A stretch of DNA of 64,000 nucleotides, from contig CP115556.1 of the NCBI GenBank assembly GCA_030168595.1, positions 1,116,001 to 1,180,000 of the forward strand, in the 5' to 3' direction. The notes under the pieces are model-generated. The model saw only the letters and a program-made list of their open reading frames with translations, was not told the DNA's origin and made no database searches. The number at the start of each line of letters is the position of its first letter. Positions within the stretch are counted from its first letter, which is position 1. This document shows positions 26,761 through 35,718 of the stretch, in pieces. This DNA comes from Methanomassiliicoccales archaeon LGM-DZ1 (GTDB lineage: Archaea; Thermoplasmatota; Thermoplasmata; Methanomassiliicoccales; Methanomethylophilaceae). Both the position numbers and the translations under genes were made by a program.

Positions 26761-27579
26761 ATGAGGTTCGGACCTGCCGGGTATCCGGCGATCGGAAGCA
26801 AGAGCGACCCGGAGGGGTCGCTGAAATACACCCGCGGACTGGGGCTGGACTGCCTCGAGGTGGAATTCGTCCGCGGGGCCAGGATCTCGGAGGACAGGGC
26901 CCGCCAGATAGGGAAATGCGCCAAGGACCTGGACATACGGCTGAGCTGCCACGCTCCCTATTTCATCAGCTTCAACTCGGACAGCCCGGAGACGGTGGAC
27001 AAGAGCGTCGCATGGGTCGTGGACACCGCCAAGGCCGCCCATTGGCTCGGCGCGTACATCATCGTGATCCACGCGGCATCCTACGGGAAGCATCCGGAGA
27101 CCGCCCTCCCGAATGTCATCTCCGGCCTGACCAGATGCAAGGAGCAGCTCGACGACCTCGGGATACATGATGTCACCCTCGGGGTGGAGACCATGGGGAA
27201 GAAAGGGCAGTTCGGGACGCTGAAGGAGATCGCCGGGGTGATGGAGGAGGTGGACGGGGTCCGCCCGGTCCTCGATGTCGCCCATGTCCACGCCAGGGGC
27301 GTCGGGTGCCTGAAGACGAAGAAGGACATGCAGGACCTCATCGACGAGTTCTTCCCGCTGGCCGGCCCGACGGCCCACTTCCACATCAGCTGCATCAAGT
27401 ACGGCGAGAAGGGGGAGATAAGCCATCTTCCGCTCAGCGAGAAAGAGCCCGACCTGCAGATGCTCGCCGACATCCTGAACGACAGCGACATGGACTGCAA
27501 CTTCGTCTGCGAGTCTCCGCTCATCGAGAAGGACGCCGTCGTCTTCAGGGACATGTTCCCCAGGTACAGGCGGTCCTGA
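26761..27579 (+). CDS. nfo: endonuclease IV (AP endonuclease family 2)
   Basis: A 272-residue TIM-barrel AP endonuclease that incises abasic sites after glycosylase action. Metal-binding segments include LSCHAPYFISF, IVIHAASYG, LGVETMGKKGQFG, VLDVAHVHARG and HFHISCIKYG, with the late CESPL carrying the last glutamate. An in-frame start at 26713 would precede the TATA-like element, so the ATG at 26761 is chosen. It follows an OGG1-like glycosylase unit on the other strand, matching consecutive steps of base-excision repair. Confidence 0.9.
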   Translation: MRFGPAGYPAIGSKSDPEGSLKYTRGLGLDCLEVEFVRGARISEDRARQIGKCAKDLDIRLSCHAPYFISFNSDSPETVDKSVAWVVDTAKAAHWLGAYIIVIHAASYGKHPETALPNVISGLTRCKEQLDDLGIHDVTLGVETMGKKGQFGTLKEIAGVMEEVDGVRPVLDVAHVHARGVGCLKTKKDMQDLIDEFFPLAGPTAHFHISCIKYGEKGEISHLPLSEKEPDLQMLADILNDSDMDCNFVCESPLIEKDAVVFRDMFPRYRRS

Positions 27580-27731
27580 TGAGGCGCAGCACCCCGATCC
27601 TGGCGATCGCCATCGCGGCCGCGATCATAGCCGCCGCCATAATAATCGGCTGGGTGCTCCCCGATTCGGGAGGGAGCGGGGAAGATTCGGGCAGCATCGC
27701 CGTTTGGTTCGATTGGCTCTTCAGAGACTGA
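27579..27731 (+). CDS. 50-residue single-span membrane protein
   Basis: A small open frame starting on the endonuclease IV stop codon (TGATG overlap). It encodes a short basic start, one strongly hydrophobic span (ILAIAIAAAIIAAAIIIGWVL) and an acidic, Gly/Ser-rich tail ending in aromatic residues. I do not recognise it. The overlap argues for coupled translation. Such short proteins are hard to prove from sequence alone. Confidence 0.5.
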   Translation: MRRSTPILAIAIAAAIIAAAIIIGWVLPDSGGSGEDSGSIAVWFDWLFRD

Positions 27732-27816
27732 ACCCAGTCAAATCAAGTCAATCATAAATTTACAATCATTCGAAGACCGGAGAACCTCACTCGGGGCACG
27801 ATTGGAAATGCATTGT

Positions 27817-27890
27817 GCACGGAAGCAGGCGGCCTCTCCTCACTGGCCGTGCGGCAGGCGTGCATCCGTCTCCCGCGGATGCTTCCCTGC
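27817..27890 (+). ncRNA. candidate structured RNA ahead of the insertion sequence
   Basis: Two adjacent stems are possible: GCACGG (27817-27822) with CCGTGC (27847-27852), and GCAGG/CCTGC (27854-27858 with 27886-27890) enclosing the 7-bp stem GCATCCG/CGGATGC (27862-27868 with 27876-27882). A TATA-like ATAAATTTAC lies about 50 bp upstream. No coding frame with a recognisable product is present in this 170-bp gap. It may be a small RNA or merely a remnant. Confidence 0.3.
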
Positions 27891-27894
27891 TCGA

Positions 27895-27902
27895 ATCCAT
27901 CG
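27895..27902. repeat. 8-bp target-site duplication, left copy
   Basis: ATCCATCG directly precedes the left inverted repeat and matches 29239-29246 exactly. An 8-bp duplication is characteristic of ISL3-family insertion. Confidence 0.9.
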
Positions 27903-27947
27903 GGTTCTCTTTCATTTTGAGTGGAAACGATTTGGGGAAGGAACGCG
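27903..27947 (+). repeat. left terminal inverted repeat of the insertion sequence
   Basis: Forty-five bases beginning GGTTCTCTTTC are the exact reverse complement of 29194-29238. This is longer than the 15-39 bp usually quoted for the family. Confidence 0.93.
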
Positions 27948-27959
27948 GTACAACGTCCG

Positions 27960-29192
27960 ATGGACGTATGCGAAATGATGGGGGAGCACCTGGGACTGGT
28001 GCCTCCCTGGAAAGCGACCGAGTTCTGGAGCGAACCGAACGCGAGAGGGGAGCTGGACGACCACCTGCGGGTGGAGGTGCCGCCCGGGAGCTGTATGCCC
28101 TGTCCGCAGTGCGGGCGCATGTGCCGGATACACGACCGTACTCCGGAGAGGGCCTGGAGGAGCCTGGACGTCGTGTCCAGGCGCCTGTACATCCATGCGC
28201 GGATACCGCGCACGGACTGCCCGGACTGCGGCGTCAGGAGGGCGGACGTCCCGTGGGCCCGCCCCCACTCGCACTTCACCCTCTCCATGGAGTCCATGAT
28301 CATGGCCATGTGCAGGGAGATGGCGGTATCCGCGGCGGCCGCCCTCATACACGAGGACGCGAACCGCATATGGCGCCTTGTGAGGCACAGTGCCAGGAAG
28401 TTGGTGGAAGGCATGGACCTGTCGCACGTGACGGCGGTCGGTGTCGACGAGAAGTGCTTCTCCGGCCACGATGCGTTCGTGACCGTCTTCGCGGACATCG
28501 TGCGGCATCGGGTGCTCTTCGTGACCCCCGGCAAAGGCTCCGGCGCCGTCGGGGAGTTCAGGGATTTCCTGACGGAGCACGGGGGACGTGCGGCGAACAT
28601 CGCCGATTTCACCTGCGACTTCGGAGCGGCGTACGTCTCAGGCATCGGGCGCTACTTCAAGAGGGCGCGGATAACCTTCGACAGGTTCCACCTCGTGAAG
28701 CTGGCCAACGACGCCATGAACGACGTGAACTTCGGGAAGATGAAGCTGGCGGTCAACCGCATGAAGGTCAAGTACATGATGGTCCGGAACTCCGGCAGCC
28801 TGACCGACGGGGAGAAGGAGCTGAGGGACAGGATCTGCGAGGACAACGAGGAACTGGGCCATGCGTACAGGCTCAAGGAGTCGCTGGTGTCGGTGTACTC
28901 GATGGGGGATGCCGACATCGCGAGGGACCATCTCCTGGGATGGGTCTCCTGGGCCGGGCGCTCGGGCTTCCGCCCGTTCGCCAGGCTGGCCAAGACCGTG
29001 GAGGCGAACATCGAGGGGATACTCCGGTGGTTCTCCACCGGGATGTCCAACGCCCTCCTGGAGGGGACCAACTCGCTGATCTCCCTCATCAAGAGGCGCG
29101 CCAGGGGATTCAAGCGGGTCGAGAACCTGATAGCCGTTTGTTATCTCACCGGTGCCAGAGGCAAAGTGGATCTGTACGGGGCTCCGAGGTGA
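27960..29192 (+). CDS. ISL3-family transposase
   Basis: A 410-residue DDE transposase. The N-terminal zinc-binding domain has CPQCGRMCRIH and CPDCGVRR, and a DNA-binding helical region follows. The catalytic core shows aspartates in TAVGVDEKCF and FTCDFGAAY and the glutamate in LLEGTNSLIS. This cysteine and DDE arrangement matches the zf-ISL3/DDE_Tnp_ISL3 pair. The ATG at 27960 is preferred because an in-frame GTG at 27921 lies inside the inverted repeat. The frame is uninterrupted and ends just before the right repeat. Confidence 0.92.
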   Translation: MDVCEMMGEHLGLVPPWKATEFWSEPNARGELDDHLRVEVPPGSCMPCPQCGRMCRIHDRTPERAWRSLDVVSRRLYIHARIPRTDCPDCGVRRADVPWARPHSHFTLSMESMIMAMCREMAVSAAAALIHEDANRIWRLVRHSARKLVEGMDLSHVTAVGVDEKCFSGHDAFVTVFADIVRHRVLFVTPGKGSGAVGEFRDFLTEHGGRAANIADFTCDFGAAYVSGIGRYFKRARITFDRFHLVKLANDAMNDVNFGKMKLAVNRMKVKYMMVRNSGSLTDGEKELRDRICEDNEELGHAYRLKESLVSVYSMGDADIARDHLLGWVSWAGRSGFRPFARLAKTVEANIEGILRWFSTGMSNALLEGTNSLISLIKRRARGFKRVENLIAVCYLTGARGKVDLYGAPR

Positions 29193-29193
29193 G

Positions 29194-29238
29194 CGCGTTC
29201 CTTCCCCAAATCGTTTCCACTCAAAATGAAAGAGAACC
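29194..29238 (-). repeat. right terminal inverted repeat of the insertion sequence
   Basis: Exact 45-base reverse complement of the left repeat; starts immediately after the transposase stop. Confidence 0.93.
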
Positions 29239-29246
29239 ATCCATCG
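29239..29246. repeat. 8-bp target-site duplication, right copy
   Basis: ATCCATCG follows the right repeat and runs into CGAAAG, which resembles the BRE of the tRNA-Thr promoter. Confidence 0.9.
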
Positions 29247-29253
29247 AAAGCGA

Positions 29254-29260
29254 TTTTATA
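29254..29260 (+). promoter_or_regulatory. TATA box of tRNA-Thr
   Basis: GATTTTATAG lies about 29 bp before the tRNA 5' end, preceded by CGAAAG, a plausible BRE. The insertion sequence ends only about 15 bp upstream. Confidence 0.65.
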
Positions 29261-29285
29261 GTCCGACCCTATGCTCATCTTCGGC

Positions 29286-29360
29286 GCCGATGTGGCTCAG
29301 CGGTAGAGCGACGGTTTCGTAAACCGTCGGCCGGGGGTTCAAATCCCTCCATCGGCTCCA
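29286..29360 (+). tRNA. tRNA-Thr (anticodon CGT)
   Basis: A full cloverleaf: acceptor GCCGATG/CATCGGC, D-arm GCTCAGCGGTAGAGC, anticodon stem ACGGT/ACCGT with loop TTCGTAA (anticodon CGT), T-arm with GGTTCAAATCC, discriminator T and encoded CCA. It reads ACG codons. The discriminator base fits archaeal threonine tRNAs. No intron is seen. thiC ends 4 bp downstream on the opposite strand. Confidence 0.96.
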
Positions 29361-29363
29361 TTC

Positions 29364-30689
29364 TCATTCGCAGCTGTGCTTTCCCGACGGTACGTCCGGC
29401 CTTATCGGCCCGCTGCTTTTGGTGAGGTACTGGTTCACGATCTTGATCGCGCAGACGTCCCCGCACATGGAGCAGCCGTCCTGCTCCTCGGTGCATCCGC
29501 GGGCGCGGTAGGCCTTCGCCTTCTCCGGGTCGAGGCAGACTCCGTACATGGCGTTCCAGTCCAGCTTCTTCCTCGCCTTGGCCATCTCGTCGTCTCTCTC
29601 GGATCCCTTCCCGTGGGCCAGGTCCGCGGCGTGGGCGGCGATCTTGGACGCGATGACGCCTTCCTTGACGTCGTTCTCGTCCGGAAGGGACAGGTGCTCC
29701 GCGGGGGTGACGTAGCAGAGGAAATCGGCCCCCGCCTGCGCCGCGATGGCCCCTCCGATGGCCGACGTGATGTGGTCGTAGCCCGGAGCTATGTCCGTCA
29801 CCAGAGGCCCGAGGACGTAGAAAGGCGCCCCGTGGCAGAGCGCCTTCTCCATCTTCATATTCGCGGCGATCTGGTCCATCGCCATGTGGCCCGGCCCTTC
29901 GACCATGGCCTGCACCCCGGCCGCCCTCGCCCTCTTCACCAAGTGCCCTAGCACCATCAGCTCGGAGACCTGCGCAGGGTCCGAGGCATCGCGGATGCAC
30001 CCCGGCCTGAACCCGTCCCCCAGGGAGAGGGTGAACTCGTACTTCCTCGCGAGGTCCAGGAGCACATCGAAGTCCTTGTAGAGGGGGTTCTCCTCGTCAT
30101 TGTGCAGGATCCATGCGGTCAGGAAGGAGCCGCCGCGGGAGACGACGTCCATCAGCCTTTCCGAGTTCCCGATCCATTTCACGGTCTCGCGGGTGATGCC
30201 GCAGTGGACGGTCATGAAGTCCATGCCGTCCTTCGCGTGCTTCTCGATCCCGGAGAAGATGTCGTCCTCGGTCATCTCGACGACGGCGTTCTTCCTGGCG
30301 GCCGTCAGCCCGACCTCGTAGATGGGGACGGAGCCCATCATGACCGGGCAGCGGGAGAGCAGGCGCTTCCTGATGGCATCGATGTCGCCGCCGGTGGAGA
30401 GGTCCATCACGGCATCGGCGCCGTACTTCACGGCGATGTCCATCTTGCGGATCTCGGGCTCTATGTCAGGCATGTCGCGGGACGTCCCGATGTTGGCGTT
30501 GACCTTCACGGAGAGCCCCTCCCCGACGGCGGCGGGTATGGGGTCGTGGGCGGGGTTGCAGGGCATGACGATGCGCCCGGCCGCGATGCCGTCCATGACG
30601 AACCTCTCGGTCACGCCCTCCCTCTCGGCGATCTTCTTGATCCTGTGGTCGGACTCCCCGCGGGCGGCCTGCTCCATGATGGTGCTCAT
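29364..30689 (-). CDS. thiC: phosphomethylpyrimidine synthase ThiC
   Basis: ThiC is the radical-SAM enzyme that turns aminoimidazole ribotide into the pyrimidine half of thiamine. The 441-residue protein shows NIGTSRDMPD, DAVMDLSTGGD, TVHCGITRE, LGDGFRPGCI, EGPGHMAMDQI, LGPLVTDIAPGYDHI and the C-terminal cluster motif CSMCGDVC. The ATG at 30689 gives the normal start (MSTIMEQAA); further in-frame starts up to 30800 run into the leader hairpin. No other thiamine gene is nearby. Confidence 0.95.
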   Translation of the reverse strand: MSTIMEQAARGESDHRIKKIAEREGVTERFVMDGIAAGRIVMPCNPAHDPIPAAVGEGLSVKVNANIGTSRDMPDIEPEIRKMDIAVKYGADAVMDLSTGGDIDAIRKRLLSRCPVMMGSVPIYEVGLTAARKNAVVEMTEDDIFSGIEKHAKDGMDFMTVHCGITRETVKWIGNSERLMDVVSRGGSFLTAWILHNDEENPLYKDFDVLLDLARKYEFTLSLGDGFRPGCIRDASDPAQVSELMVLGHLVKRARAAGVQAMVEGPGHMAMDQIAANMKMEKALCHGAPFYVLGPLVTDIAPGYDHITSAIGGAIAAQAGADFLCYVTPAEHLSLPDENDVKEGVIASKIAAHAADLAHGKGSERDDEMAKARKKLDWNAMYGVCLDPEKAKAYRARGCTEEQDGCSMCGDVCAIKIVNQYLTKSSGPIRPDVPSGKHSCE

Positions 30690-30747
30690 TTGAATCGCCG
30701 AAGAATCCGCCTCGTCGTATTTCATACTTGACGGCTGGCGCCCCCCG

Positions 30748-30777
30748 CTCCCCCGGTCCCGCCGCCGCACCGGGGAG
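30748..30777 (-). promoter_or_regulatory. GC-rich hairpin in the thiC leader
   Basis: The reverse-strand leader folds into a stem of about 9 bp with one bulged base and an 11-base loop, roughly 60 bp before the ThiC start. It could influence translation or transcription. The conserved core of a TPP riboswitch is not present. Confidence 0.35.
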
Positions 30778-30812
30778 AGCATGCCGGAGCATACCTCCAA
30801 TTCAGTTATTAA

Positions 30813-30853
30813 CGCGCGCGTACGCTCGCGCCTAATTATTATAATATATTAAG
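30813..30853. promoter_or_regulatory. divergent thiC/gyrB promoter region with a GCGTACGC element
   Basis: A CG-alternating block with the palindrome GCGTACGC (30813-30830) is followed by the AT-rich TTATTATAATATATTAAG. The latter fits a strong TATA region for gyrB, whose ATG is at 30892. On the other strand TTAATAACT near 30802-30812 could serve thiC. The GC block is a possible operator. Confidence 0.45.
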
Positions 30854-30891
30854 ACCGACATGCCCAGCCACATATTTTCGGAAGTCAGAAA

Positions 30892-32838
30892 ATGGGCAAA
30901 GATGACGACATAAGGAACGGGGAGGTTTACGACGAGAACTCCATCCGCGCCCTGAAGGGCCTGGAGGCCGTCAGGGTCCGCCCCGGCATGTACATCGGCA
31001 GCACCGATACCAGAGGGCTGCACCATCTCGTGTACGAGGTGGTCGACAACTCCATCGACGAGGTCATGGCCGGTTTCGCGACCAGGATCGACGTCACCGT
31101 CAATGTGGACGGATCGGTGACCGTGGCGGATGACGGCAGAGGCATCCCTGTGGGGATAGTGCCCGAGGAGGGCAAATCCGGCCTTGAGGTCTGCCTCACC
31201 GACCTCCATGCCGGAGGTAAGTTCGACCAGAACGCGTACAAGGTCTCCGGCGGTCTGCACGGGGTCGGCGTATCGGTCGTGAACGCGCTCTCCACATGGC
31301 TGATCGCCACCGTCAAGAGGGACGGGCACATCCACAGGCAGTCGTACCATACCGGCATCCCGGACGGGCCCGTAGAGGTCATCGGGGACGCCCACGACAC
31401 CGGGACCACCATAACGTTCCTCCCGGACCCCACCATGTTCGAGACGGTCGATTTCGACTTCGGGACCCTGCAGAACAGGTTCAGGAACCAGGCGTTCCTG
31501 AACACCAAGGTCACCATCAACTTCGAGGACAAGAGGACCGAGAAGAAGGAGACCTACCACTACGAGGGCGGAGTGAGCGAGTTCGTCAGGTACCTCAACC
31601 GCGCGAAGACACCCATACACCCCGACCCGATCACCGTCAACGGCACCTACAGCGAGAAGGACCCCGAAGGCAAGGAGAGGGACGTCCTGGTTGACATCGC
31701 CATGCAGTACACCGACGGGTACAACGAGTCCGTGGACGCCTTCGTGAACACGGTCAGCACCCCCGACGGCGGAACGCACCTCACCGGCTTCAGGACCGCC
31801 CTGACCAAGATCCTGAACGACTACGGGAAGGAGAACAACCTCCTGAAGGACATAACCCTCGAGGGGCCGGACACCAGGGAAGGGCTCACGGCGGTCATCA
31901 GCATCAAGATGGCCGACCCCCAGTTCGAGTCCCAGACCAAGGAGAAGCTCGGGTCCTCCATCGCCCAGACCGCCGTCATGGGCATCATGGGCCAGAAGTT
32001 CAGGGAGTACCTGGACGAGCACCCTCAGGTGGCGCAGGTAATCGTGAAGAAATGCATGTCCGCCTACGAGGGCAGGATGGCGGCCAAGAAGGCCAGGGAC
32101 GCCACCCGCAGGAAGTCCCTCCTCGAGAGCACGTCCCTCCCCGGGAAGCTCGCGGACTGCTCCGAGAAGGACCCCGCGAAATGCGAGATATTCATCGTCG
32201 AGGGAGAGTCTGCAGGAGGCTCCGCCAAGATGGGCAGGGACAGGACCTTCCAGGCCATCCTCCCCATCAGAGGGAAGATCCTGAACGTCGAGAAGACCCG
32301 CCAGGACAAGCTCCTCGACCATGAGGAGATCAAGAACCTGACCGTCGCCATCGGCGGCGGCATAGGGAAGGACTTCGACATCACCAAGGCGAGGTACCAC
32401 AAGGTCGTCATCATGACCGATGCCGATGTGGACGGGGCGCACATCGCGACCCTCCTCCTGACGCTGTTCTACAGGCAGATGCGCCCGCTGGTCGACAACG
32501 GGTACGTCTACCTCGCGATGCCCCCTCTGTACGGCGTCTTCAAAGGCAAGAACAAGCCGAAATACTGCTGGACGGACCAGCAGCTGGCGAAGCTCGTCGA
32601 GGAGGCGGGCGGCCAGGACAAGGTCAACATCAGCCGCTACAAGGGTCTGGGAGAGATGAACCCGCAGCAGCTGTGGGAGACGACCATGGACCCGGAGCAG
32701 AGGTACATGAAGCAGGTGAAGGTGGCGGACGCCATCATGGCGGACCAGCTGTTCAGCACCCTCATGGGAGAAGATGTCGAGCCCCGCAGGGAGTTCATAA
32801 TCGAGCACTCCAACGAGGTCGAGAACCTGGATGTGTGA
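30892..32838 (+). CDS. gyrB: DNA gyrase subunit B
   Basis: The ATPase subunit of gyrase. The GHKL ATP site is visible in [20 protein letters not shown] and [15 protein letters not shown], the transducer domain follows, and the TOPRIM motifs are EGESAGG (about 436) and DADVDGAHI (about 509). The 648-residue length matches gyrases without the large insertion of enterobacteria. Gyrase in archaea is considered an ancient bacterial acquisition and is general in Thermoplasmata and several euryarchaeal groups. gyrA follows with a 4-bp gap. Confidence 0.97.
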   Translation: MGKDDDIRNGEVYDENSIRALKGLEAVRVRPGMYIGSTDTRGLHHLVYEVVDNSIDEVMAGFATRIDVTVNVDGSVTVADDGRGIPVGIVPEEGKSGLEVCLTDLHAGGKFDQNAYKVSGGLHGVGVSVVNALSTWLIATVKRDGHIHRQSYHTGIPDGPVEVIGDAHDTGTTITFLPDPTMFETVDFDFGTLQNRFRNQAFLNTKVTINFEDKRTEKKETYHYEGGVSEFVRYLNRAKTPIHPDPITVNGTYSEKDPEGKERDVLVDIAMQYTDGYNESVDAFVNTVSTPDGGTHLTGFRTALTKILNDYGKENNLLKDITLEGPDTREGLTAVISIKMADPQFESQTKEKLGSSIAQTAVMGIMGQKFREYLDEHPQVAQVIVKKCMSAYEGRMAAKKARDATRRKSLLESTSLPGKLADCSEKDPAKCEIFIVEGESAGGSAKMGRDRTFQAILPIRGKILNVEKTRQDKLLDHEEIKNLTVAIGGGIGKDFDITKARYHKVVIMTDADVDGAHIATLLLTLFYRQMRPLVDNGYVYLAMPPLYGVFKGKNKPKYCWTDQQLAKLVEEAGGQDKVNISRYKGLGEMNPQQLWETTMDPEQRYMKQVKVADAIMADQLFSTLMGEDVEPRREFIIEHSNEVENLDV

Positions 32839-32842
32839 TCCC

Positions 32843-35317
32843 ATGGAAGGCGAAGAGAGGATCATCAAGGAAACAGTCGAGAAGACGATGCAGAAATCCT
32901 ACATCGATTACTCGATGTCGGTCATCGTCAGCAGGGCGCTTCCGGACGCGCGCGACGGCCTGAAGCCGGTACACAGGAAGATCATGTACGCCATGTACGA
33001 CATGGGACTGGCGTACAACAGGCCCCACAAGAAGTCGGCCACCGTGGTCGGAGAAGTGCTGGGTCATTACCATCCCCACGGCGATTCGTCCGCGTACGAC
33101 GCCATGGTGAGGATGGGGCAGCCGTTCTCCCTCAGGTATCCGCTGATCGACGGCCAGGGTAACTTCGGATCCGTCGACGGGGACCCGCCGGCCGCGATGC
33201 GTTACACCGAGGCCAGGCTCTCCAAGATGGCGAGCGACCTGCTGATGGACCTGGACAAGGACACCGTCGACATGATGGACAACTTCGACGGCACCGTCAA
33301 GGAGCCCACCGTGCTCCCGTCCAAGTTCCCGAACCTGCTCGTGAACGGGTCCGACGGCATAGCCGTGGGCATGGCGACCAAGATGCCACCCCACAACCTC
33401 AACGAGGTCTGCGACGCCATCATGTACGCCATCGACAATCCGGACAACGCGGGCGTCGAGCAGCTGATGCAGTTCGTCAGGGGGCCCGACTTCCCCACCG
33501 GCGGCATCGTGAACGGCATCTCGGGCATCGTGGACGCCTACACCACCGGCCGCGGCCGCATCAAGGTGAGGTCCAAGACCCACATCGAGGACAGCGGCAG
33601 GAAGGAGGCCATCGTCGTCGACGAGATCCCCTATCAGGTGAACAAGGCCGAGCTCGTCAAGAGCATAGCCGAGCTCGTCAAGAACAAGGCGGTCAACGGC
33701 ATCAGCGACCTCAGGGATGAGTCCGACCGCCACGGGATGAGGATCGTCATCGAGCTCCACAAGGACGCCATACCCGACGTGGTCCTGGAGAACCTGATGA
33801 AGAAGACCCAGCTGGAGATCACCTACGGCATCATCAACCTCGCCCTGGTGAAGGACGCCAAAGGCAAGGACGTGCCGAAGCTCCTCGGCCTGAGGCAGCT
33901 CATCGACCAGTACATCGGCCACAGGCGGAGCGTCGTGACCCGCAGGACCCAGTTCGACCTGAGGAAGGCCGAGGAGAGGTTCCACATCCTCGACGGCCTG
34001 ATCAAGGCGCTGAACATGCTCGACCAGACCATCGCCCTCATCAGGGGCTCTACTTCCGGGCCCGAGGCGAACCAGGGCCTGCAGAACCTGCTCGGCATCG
34101 ACCAGCAGCAGGCCCAGGCGATCCTGGACATGAGGCTCCAGAAGCTGACCGGCCTGGAGATCGACGCGCTCAGGAAGGAGTACAACGACCTCATCGCCAC
34201 CATGGAGGACCTGAAGGACATCCTGGCCAAGCCTGCGAGGATCGACGCCATCATCAAGTCCGAGCTCAAGGAGATGAAGGACACCTACGGCGACGCCCGC
34301 AGGACCCAGATCAACAGGGACGCCATCGACGTCAACGCCGAGGACCTCATACCCAAGGAGGACACGGTCTACACCCTGTCGGCGGCCGATTACGTGAAGA
34401 GGATACCCCTCCGCGCCTACCGCCAGCAGTCCCGCGGCGGCGTCGGCACCAAGGGCATGGAGACCAAGGACGAGGACTACGTCAAGACAATGTTCGTGGC
34501 CTCGTCCCACGACTACCTCATGTTCGTGACCAACACCGGCAGGATCCTCTGGCTCAAGGGATACGCCATCCCCGAGGGGAGCAGGCAGGCCAAAGGCAAG
34601 CCGATCGTCAACCTGCTGCCGGACCTGCATGAGGACGAGACGGTCATCACGGTCATCCCCACCTCCGCCTTCCCGGACGACCAGTTCCTGGCGTTCTGCA
34701 CCAGGAACGGCCTGTTCAAGAAGACCCAGCTGTCCGCCTACGGCAATGTGAGGAACAAGGGCATCATCGCGCTCAACATCGATGACGGCGACAGCCTGGT
34801 CGAGGCCGCCAAGGTCGAGGCCGGGTCCGACATCATCCTCGCCACCGACGACGGGCTCGCCTGCAGGTTCGACGAGAAGGAGGTCAGGCCGACAGGGCGC
34901 GCCGCCATGGGCGTCAAGGGCATGAACCTGGGCCTGAACAACCACGTCGTGTCCATGACCGTGGTCCACCCGCAGGACCAGCTCCTGACCGTGACCGAGT
35001 TCGGCATGGGGAAGATCTCCTCCGTGGACGACTACACCAAGCACCACCGCGGCTCCAAGGGCGTGACCACCATCAAGCTCACCAAGAAGAGCGGCGCCGT
35101 GGTCTCCGTGCGCAAGGTCGAGGACGGCGACGAGCTCATGCTGGTCTCCGAGTCCGGCAAGATCATCCGCATCGACGTCGGCTCGATCCGCAAGACCGGC
35201 AGGTCGGCGCAGGGCGTCAGGGTCATGGACCTCCGCGACGGCGACAGGATCACCGCCGTGGAGCCCGTGAACCCCTCCGGCGTCCGCTGCGATGACGAAA
35301 CGGAGGAGCAGCAGTGA
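32843..35317 (+). CDS. gyrA: DNA gyrase subunit A
   Basis: The DNA-cleaving subunit. The N-terminal [20 protein letters not shown] segment, [10 protein letters not shown] and the catalytic tyrosine in [10 protein letters not shown] (about residue 121) are present. The C-terminal beta-pinwheel carries a gyrase-A-box-like [11 protein letters not shown] (about 526), which supports gyrase rather than topoisomerase IV. The ATG at 32843 is chosen; an overlapping GTG at 32831 inside gyrB is possible. Its stop overlaps the next small gene. Confidence 0.97.
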   Translation: MEGEERIIKETVEKTMQKSYIDYSMSVIVSRALPDARDGLKPVHRKIMYAMYDMGLAYNRPHKKSATVVGEVLGHYHPHGDSSAYDAMVRMGQPFSLRYPLIDGQGNFGSVDGDPPAAMRYTEARLSKMASDLLMDLDKDTVDMMDNFDGTVKEPTVLPSKFPNLLVNGSDGIAVGMATKMPPHNLNEVCDAIMYAIDNPDNAGVEQLMQFVRGPDFPTGGIVNGISGIVDAYTTGRGRIKVRSKTHIEDSGRKEAIVVDEIPYQVNKAELVKSIAELVKNKAVNGISDLRDESDRHGMRIVIELHKDAIPDVVLENLMKKTQLEITYGIINLALVKDAKGKDVPKLLGLRQLIDQYIGHRRSVVTRRTQFDLRKAEERFHILDGLIKALNMLDQTIALIRGSTSGPEANQGLQNLLGIDQQQAQAILDMRLQKLTGLEIDALRKEYNDLIATMEDLKDILAKPARIDAIIKSELKEMKDTYGDARRTQINRDAIDVNAEDLIPKEDTVYTLSAADYVKRIPLRAYRQQSRGGVGTKGMETKDEDYVKTMFVASSHDYLMFVTNTGRILWLKGYAIPEGSRQAKGKPIVNLLPDLHEDETVITVIPTSAFPDDQFLAFCTRNGLFKKTQLSAYGNVRNKGIIALNIDDGDSLVEAAKVEAGSDIILATDDGLACRFDEKEVRPTGRAAMGVKGMNLGLNNHVVSMTVVHPQDQLLTVTEFGMGKISSVDDYTKHHRGSKGVTTIKLTKKSGAVVSVRKVEDGDELMLVSESGKIIRIDVGSIRKTGRSAQGVRVMDLRDGDRITAVEPVNPSGVRCDDETEEQQ

Positions 35318-35565
35318 GCGCCGCCTCGGCGGAGGACGGGGCCAGGTGGTTCCTGGCCTTCTTCGGCCTCGTGGCCGGCATCCTCTGTCTGGCGGCCTCG
35401 GCCATGAGCTTCGCCGGCGGCGATGCGGGCCTGGGGGCGGTGTTCGCCGCCGTCTGCATCGCCTGCTTCCTGCTGGCATTCCTGCTCCGCCGCAGCCTCC
35501 GGCGGGGCTTCGGGCGCGGTCCGTTCCCCCCAGGCCGCCGCCCCATGTGCCGCGGAAGACGGTAA
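35314..35565 (+). CDS. 83-residue two-span membrane protein downstream of gyrA
   Basis: A small unrecognised protein starting with GTG overlapping the gyrA stop (GTGA). It has two hydrophobic segments ([20 protein letters not shown] and [17 protein letters not shown]) and a strongly basic, Arg/Gly/Pro-rich end. The overlap suggests coupled translation with gyrase, though a functional link is not shown. The tRNA-Phe promoter follows at once. Confidence 0.6.
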   Translation: MSAASAEDGARWFLAFFGLVAGILCLAASAMSFAGGDAGLGAVFAAVCIACFLLAFLLRRSLRRGFGRGPFPPGRRPMCRGRR

Positions 35566-35575
35566 GTTTATAATA
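35566..35575 (+). promoter_or_regulatory. TATA box of tRNA-Phe
   Basis: AGTTTATAAT lies about 29 bp before the tRNA 5' end. Confidence 0.65.
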
Positions 35576-35599
35576 GAGGGGACTTTAACGGAAGTCTAA

Positions 35600-35675
35600 G
35601 CCGCCGTAGCTCAGTTGGGAGAGCGCATGACTGAAGATCATGAGGTCGCTGGTTCGAACCCGGCTGGCGGCACCA
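35600..35675 (+). tRNA. tRNA-Phe (anticodon GAA)
   Basis: A complete cloverleaf: acceptor GCCGCCG/TGGCGGC (one G-T pair), D-arm GCTCAGTTGGGAGAGC, anticodon stem CATGA/TCATG with loop CTGAAGA (anticodon GAA), T-arm around GGTTCGAACC, discriminator A and encoded CCA. No intron is present. Confidence 0.96.
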
Positions 35676-35718
35676 TGCATTTTTACCTCCTCTGATCTCG
35701 TCTGCGGAGCATCGTATC

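Larger units (their letters stand above)
27903..29238 (+). mobile_element. complete ISL3-family insertion sequence (1,336 bp)
   Basis: One transposase gene is bounded by perfect 45-bp terminal inverted repeats, with an 8-bp duplication of ATCCATCG outside them. All parts needed for transposition look intact, so the insertion is probably recent. It lies between the endonuclease IV/small membrane protein pair and tRNA-Thr. Its right end stops just short of the tRNA promoter; the duplicated bases restore the sequence directly upstream of the TATA element. Confidence 0.95.

Noticed and set aside
30690-30840. TPP riboswitch upstream of thiC
   Set aside because: The conserved CTGAGA and late aptamer core sequences are not present in the reverse-strand leader; only a simple GC hairpin is seen.
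32795-35479. An 894-residue reverse-strand open frame opposite gyrA
   Set aside because: Shadow of gyrA codon bias. No motif or promoter supports it.
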